A stretch of 64,000 bases of DNA from Pseudoalteromonas haloplanktis ATCC 14393 (GTDB lineage Bacteria > Pseudomonadota > Gammaproteobacteria > Enterobacterales > Alteromonadaceae). The translations under genes were made by a program, and so were the position numbers. Under the pieces are notes generated by a model that did no database searches, was not told where the DNA came from, and saw only the letters and a program-made list of their open reading frames with translations. Location of the stretch: the NCBI RefSeq assembly GCF_000238355.1, contig NZ_AHCA01000003.1:328630-392629 (forward strand), given 5' to 3'. Positions 61,083-64,000 of the stretch are shown here, piece by piece; within the stretch, counting starts at the first letter, position 1; the number at the start of each line of letters is the position of its first letter.

Positions 61083-61370
61083 ATGGATTATGAGCGACAA
61101 CTCCTTGATATACTCACTTTACTTAACAATAAAGTGAGTGAAGGTGATGCTGAAAAAGCAAATACATTACACGCACAACTTAATGAGTATTTAATTCAAT
61201 GGTGTGAAAGTGACTCACCACCGAGTAAAACTCAGCTTAAGAGTGTTCAAAAACATATTGCTGATATTACAAAATCAGCAAAAAGCGCTCGTAATGAGGT
61301 TCAAAAAAGCTTACTTGAACAGCGCAAATCCAAACAAGCAATTTCTAAATACAAATCAACAAAGCCATAA
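61083..61370 (+). CDS. fliT: probable FliT-like flagellar chaperone
   Basis: A 95-residue, all-helical hydrophilic protein: RQLLDILTLLNNKVSEGDAE, then KANTLHAQLNEYLIQWCESD. The first two helices and the position after fliS fit the FliT/FlaI group, which bind the cap protein FliD. The C-terminal tail is Lys/Ser-rich. Sequence similarity within this group is low, so the call leans on context. Confidence 0.65.
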   Translation: MDYERQLLDILTLLNNKVSEGDAEKANTLHAQLNEYLIQWCESDSPPSKTQLKSVQKHIADITKSAKSARNEVQKSLLEQRKSKQAISKYKSTKP

Positions 61371-61459
61371 AAATTACATTTTTCGCAAGATAAATTCCTG
61401 CCTACGCTATATAGATCTTCGTAGCTACAATGTTACATCGTAATTTTCACTCAAAGGCT

Positions 61460-61500
61460 AAAATGAAAAAAGAAGAGTTTCCCCTTCTTTTTTCATTTTT
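61460..61500. terminator. bidirectional terminator, fliT-like / fliD
   Basis: A 16-bp stem (61460-61475 with 61484-61499: AAAATGAAAAAAGAAG / CTTCTTTTTTCATTTT) around an 8-nt loop, between convergent genes. Confidence 0.85.
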
Positions 61501-61516
61501 AAAGCTAATAGCTATA

Positions 61517-62953
61517 TTACTTAGACTGCCTTACTACTCCAGGCATATTCTCTAGCTGCGCTTGAACATAACTGCTCGTTGAGTTTAATTGGGCTACAAG
61601 TAAATCCATACTGTTATACTGCGCATATAAACGTGACTCTAATGACTCCATTTTACGAGCAAAATCAATTCTTTCATCGTCAATGCTATCCAATTGATTT
61701 TGTTTACTATCGATACGATTTTGTACTATACCATCGCTATCAGTATAAAAATTCATTAACTCATCAAAGGATTGTGCAAAACCGTCATCATCATTTTCAC
61801 CTAAAAAGAATTCCTGCACTAAATCTACATTGCTTTCAATTTTCTCATCTAAGCGTTCAGAATCTAAGGTTAATTTACCATAACGATCAGCTTCTACACC
61901 GAGTTGCGACAACGATAATGCACTGCCATCACTTAAGCCGACTTCGTTGGTCAATTGCTGGCGAAGTTTTGACATAACACCGCGTAGCATAGAGTCACCA
62001 GCCATAACCCCGGCTCCACTTTCACCCGACTTACCAAGATTATTACTTAACGTTAATAATTCGTTATAGCTCTCGATAAAACTATTTAAGCCTGCTTTAA
62101 TATTGCTATTATTTTCTTTGACTGTCAGGTTACTTTGATCATCATCGTCGCTGTGAATTTTTTTCGCAGTGATATCAACACCATCAATCACATTAGTGAA
62201 TTCATTGGTATTGCTTGTTACTGTTAAGGTGCCATCAATAGTTATTTGTGCGTTTTGCGCTGCATTAACTTCAGTTACATTCGTAATATGATTGGCAGGG
62301 TCTGCATCAGACACGTCATAAGCTAATCGAGAAAGACCACCTCCGTCAGTATTATTACCATCGCTATCTTGTACGGTTATTGTAATCGCGTTATCTTGAC
62401 CGGTTTCTTTACTGGTCAACACTAAGTGCTGTCCGGCATCACTGGTTACTATCGTTGCTACAACAGAATCATTGGAGTCAGAACCTGTAAATGGGCCGTT
62501 ATTAATTTGGTCTCTTAAATCTTCCAATGTATTAGTTGGAGATAACACTGTAGAAAAACTATTTTCGCCAGAGCCAATGGTAATAACCCCGCCGCCTATA
62601 GCTTCATCTGCAGCGAATGCTGCAGAGGATAATTTATGTGCCTGTGCTAAGGCATCCACTTTTACATTATAACTACCTGGCTGTGCGTCTTTATTAGATG
62701 TAAGCGATATAAAATCGTCATTACCTGACACTGACCGCTTTTGATAATTATCAACTTCGCCTAGCGCTTCCATTGAGGTTTGCAGTTTTTCAAGGGCTGA
62801 TTTTAACGCCCCTGCCGCAGATATATCTGTAGTCAGTGTTGCTTCTTTTGTATTTAAACGTGACGTAAACGGTGCTTTTTCTGCATTTACCAAAGCATCG
62901 ACAATATCTGATACTGCTAAACCAGAACCTAAACCATTAAATGAAATAGCCAT
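61517..62953 (-). CDS. fliD: flagellar filament cap protein FliD
   Basis: The filament cap (478 residues). The N-terminal disordered/helical end begins MAISFNGLGSGLAVSDIVDA, then LVNAEKAPFTSRLNTKEATL. The variable central domains cover about 70-280. The C-terminal helix region ends in MDLLVAQLNSTSSYVQAQLE. It follows flaG at 42 bp. Confidence 0.96.
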   Translation of the reverse strand: MAISFNGLGSGLAVSDIVDALVNAEKAPFTSRLNTKEATLTTDISAAGALKSALEKLQTSMEALGEVDNYQKRSVSGNDDFISLTSNKDAQPGSYNVKVDALAQAHKLSSAAFAADEAIGGGVITIGSGENSFSTVLSPTNTLEDLRDQINNGPFTGSDSNDSVVATIVTSDAGQHLVLTSKETGQDNAITITVQDSDGNNTDGGGLSRLAYDVSDADPANHITNVTEVNAAQNAQITIDGTLTVTSNTNEFTNVIDGVDITAKKIHSDDDDQSNLTVKENNSNIKAGLNSFIESYNELLTLSNNLGKSGESGAGVMAGDSMLRGVMSKLRQQLTNEVGLSDGSALSLSQLGVEADRYGKLTLDSERLDEKIESNVDLVQEFFLGENDDDGFAQSFDELMNFYTDSDGIVQNRIDSKQNQLDSIDDERIDFARKMESLESRLYAQYNSMDLLVAQLNSTSSYVQAQLENMPGVVRQSK

Positions 62954-62995
62954 ATTACACCTTCTTAATTACACATTTAACTCAAAAATAAACAC

Positions 62996-63406
62996 TTAAA
63001 CAGTTTGATCAATTAACATACCTGCCGTTTCAGACAGTTTTGCAACTAAACTCAGTACTTCTTCTGACGGATACTGCTTAATTAACTCACCATTTGTTTT
63101 ATCAATCACTTTGATGACATCTCGGCCTGACTCTTCATCCACTTGAAACTGTAAACTGCGATTCATTTCGCCCATAAAATCCTGCAATTGTTGCGCCACT
63201 TTCTCCAGTTGCTCATGGTTAAGCTGTTTATTAGTCATTTGCTCTTGCAAATTATTATCCGCCGATTTGGGACGCTCAGTTAAGCTGTTATTCGTTTTGT
63301 TAGGCTCATCAATGGCTGTTGCTGTAAGTTGCGGGCTTAGGGCAATTTTGTCTTCAGCTTTTTGTGGTGCCATCGCAAAATCAGAACTTTGGGTTATTGT
63401 ACTCAT
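62996..63406 (-). CDS. flaG: FlaG family flagellar protein
   Basis: A 136-residue protein with a polar N-terminal half and the conserved FlaG domain in the second half: LQDFMGEMNRSLQFQVDEES, then GRDVIKVIDKTNGELIKQYP. The family affects filament length in several polar flagellates. It lies between fliC and fliD, as in Vibrio, Shewanella and Pseudomonas. Confidence 0.93.
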   Translation of the reverse strand: MSTITQSSDFAMAPQKAEDKIALSPQLTATAIDEPNKTNNSLTERPKSADNNLQEQMTNKQLNHEQLEKVAQQLQDFMGEMNRSLQFQVDEESGRDVIKVIDKTNGELIKQYPSEEVLSLVAKLSETAGMLIDQTV

Positions 63407-63443
63407 AACGCATCCTTAATTTTTACCTTCTAGCTAATACAAC

Positions 63444-63480
63444 AAAAGGAGATTAGCCTAAGCCAACCTCCTTTTCATTA
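63444..63480 (-). terminator. terminator of fliC
   Basis: On the minus strand AAAAGGAG...CTCCTTTT (63475-63468 with 63451-63444) plus inner pairing of TTGGCTTA with TAGGCTAA-type sequence gives a stem of about 12 bp, followed by TTTTGTTGT. It separates fliC from flaG. Confidence 0.6.
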
Positions 63481-63534
63481 TTTAACTAATGCTGACTTAA
63501 TCATTAGTCTAGCTAATCATTAACCTAAGCGCTA

Positions 63535-64000
63535 TTAGCCAATTAAGCTAAGTGCTGCTTGTGGTAACTGATTCGCTTGCGACAAGATTGACGTACCCGC
63601 TTGTTGCAAGATTTGGTTCTTCGTCATTTGCGCTGTTTCTGATGCAAAGTCAGTATCTTGAATACGGCTACGTGATGCAGATACATTCTCTTGAATGTTA
63701 GCTAGATTGCTGATGGTGTGACCAAAGCGGTTTTGCAAAGCACCTAAGTCAGCGCGTTGCTCATCAACCTGCTTCAATGCCGCATCAATTGATTCAAGCG
63801 CTGCTTGTGCCCCTGTTCCATCCGCACCACTTATATCAATCGAACCGACAGCAGTACCACCAACAGCACTATTAACACCACCTAATGTTGCTGCACCAGG
63901 AGTGGTATTAAAAGCACCTGCATCACCTACTATATCACTACCCGCAGTAAAAGCTGTTACTTCATTTGTTGTAGTAAATGTAATTGAACCTGAACCATCA
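63535..64000 (-). CDS. fliC: flagellin, 3' part (5' end outside window)
   Basis: The last 155 residues of a flagellin; the frame runs open to the window edge, so the N-terminus lies beyond 64000. The C-terminal D1/D0 helices are classic: [20 protein letters not shown], then [20 protein letters not shown], then [20 protein letters not shown], ending PQAALSLIG. The preceding part (about residues 1-75 of the visible piece) is a Gly/Thr/Ala-rich surface region. Whether more flagellin genes follow is not visible. Confidence 0.95.
   Translation of the reverse strand, partial: DGSGSITFTTTNEVTAFTAGSDIVGDAGAFNTTPGAATLGGVNSAVGGTAVGSIDISGADGTGAQAALESIDAALKQVDEQRADLGALQNRFGHTISNLANIQENVSASRSRIQDTDFASETAQMTKNQILQQAGTSILSQANQLPQAALSLIG

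Overview
The window looks like a chromosomal segment of a marine gammaproteobacterium of the Alteromonadales, most like Pseudoalteromonas. This rests on the AT-rich base composition, the protein families and their gene order: a Vibrio/Shewanella/Pseudomonas-type polar flagellar cluster running straight into chemotaxis genes and the cytochrome c maturation operon, and fadR next to dsbB. The genus is inferred from recall, not from a database search. No phage, insertion sequence, CRISPR array, tRNA or rRNA is visible.

Layout. 1-5.1 kb: a methyl-accepting chemotaxis protein, a TPR lipoprotein with a transglutaminase-like core coupled to a secreted M28 peptidase that seems to start at ATT, a GIY-YIG protein and bamE. 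5.1-5.3 kb: a 209-bp non-coding element with inverted ends; 26 bp of one end recurs at 13.2 kb. 5.3-9.5 kb: ratB/ratA, divergent smpB and a large TonB-dependent receptor. 9.5-16.5 kb: a 2-Cys peroxiredoxin, fadR, dsbB, a small membrane protein, a ComEA-like protein, SOS-regulated yebG with a clear LexA box, putP and an EAL-HDOD protein. 16.5-24.3 kb (minus): mlaA, then ccmABCDEFGHI. 24.4-27.5 kb (plus): a large FliK-like protein and a stand-alone FlhB C-terminal domain. 27.5-37.9 kb (minus, transcribed right to left): fliA, cheY, cheZ, cheA, cheB, motC, motD, parC, parP, cheW and a DUF2802 gene, preceded by flhG, flhF and flhA. 41.6-55.3 kb (minus): fliE-F-G-H-I-J-K-L-M-N-O-P-Q-R-flhB. 55.5-64 kb: regulators flrBC and flrA, separated by tag on the other strand; fliS and a fliT-like gene, also on the other strand; then fliD, flaG and the 3' part of a flagellin gene that leaves the window.

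How it works together. FlrA, with sigma-54, would start the cascade. The sequence shows good -24/-12 sigma-54 promoters upstream of flrB, fliE, flhA and fliS, and a near-consensus sigma-28 promoter also upstream of fliS. FlhF and FlhG set the site and number of the flagella. ParC and ParP would place the CheA/CheW array at the pole, and CheY/CheZ/CheB carry the signal to FliM.

Most notable points: (1) the linker of CheA carries three copies of an acidic motif resembling the CheY-binding N-terminus of FliM and the C-terminus of CheZ; (2) the fliS-fliT block is inverted and has its own stacked sigma-28 and sigma-54 promoters beside a perfect 14-bp inverted repeat; (3) the M28 peptidase has a probable ATT start; (4) a degenerate seven-residue repeat lies inside FliK; (5) a MITE-like element and a fragment of it are present.
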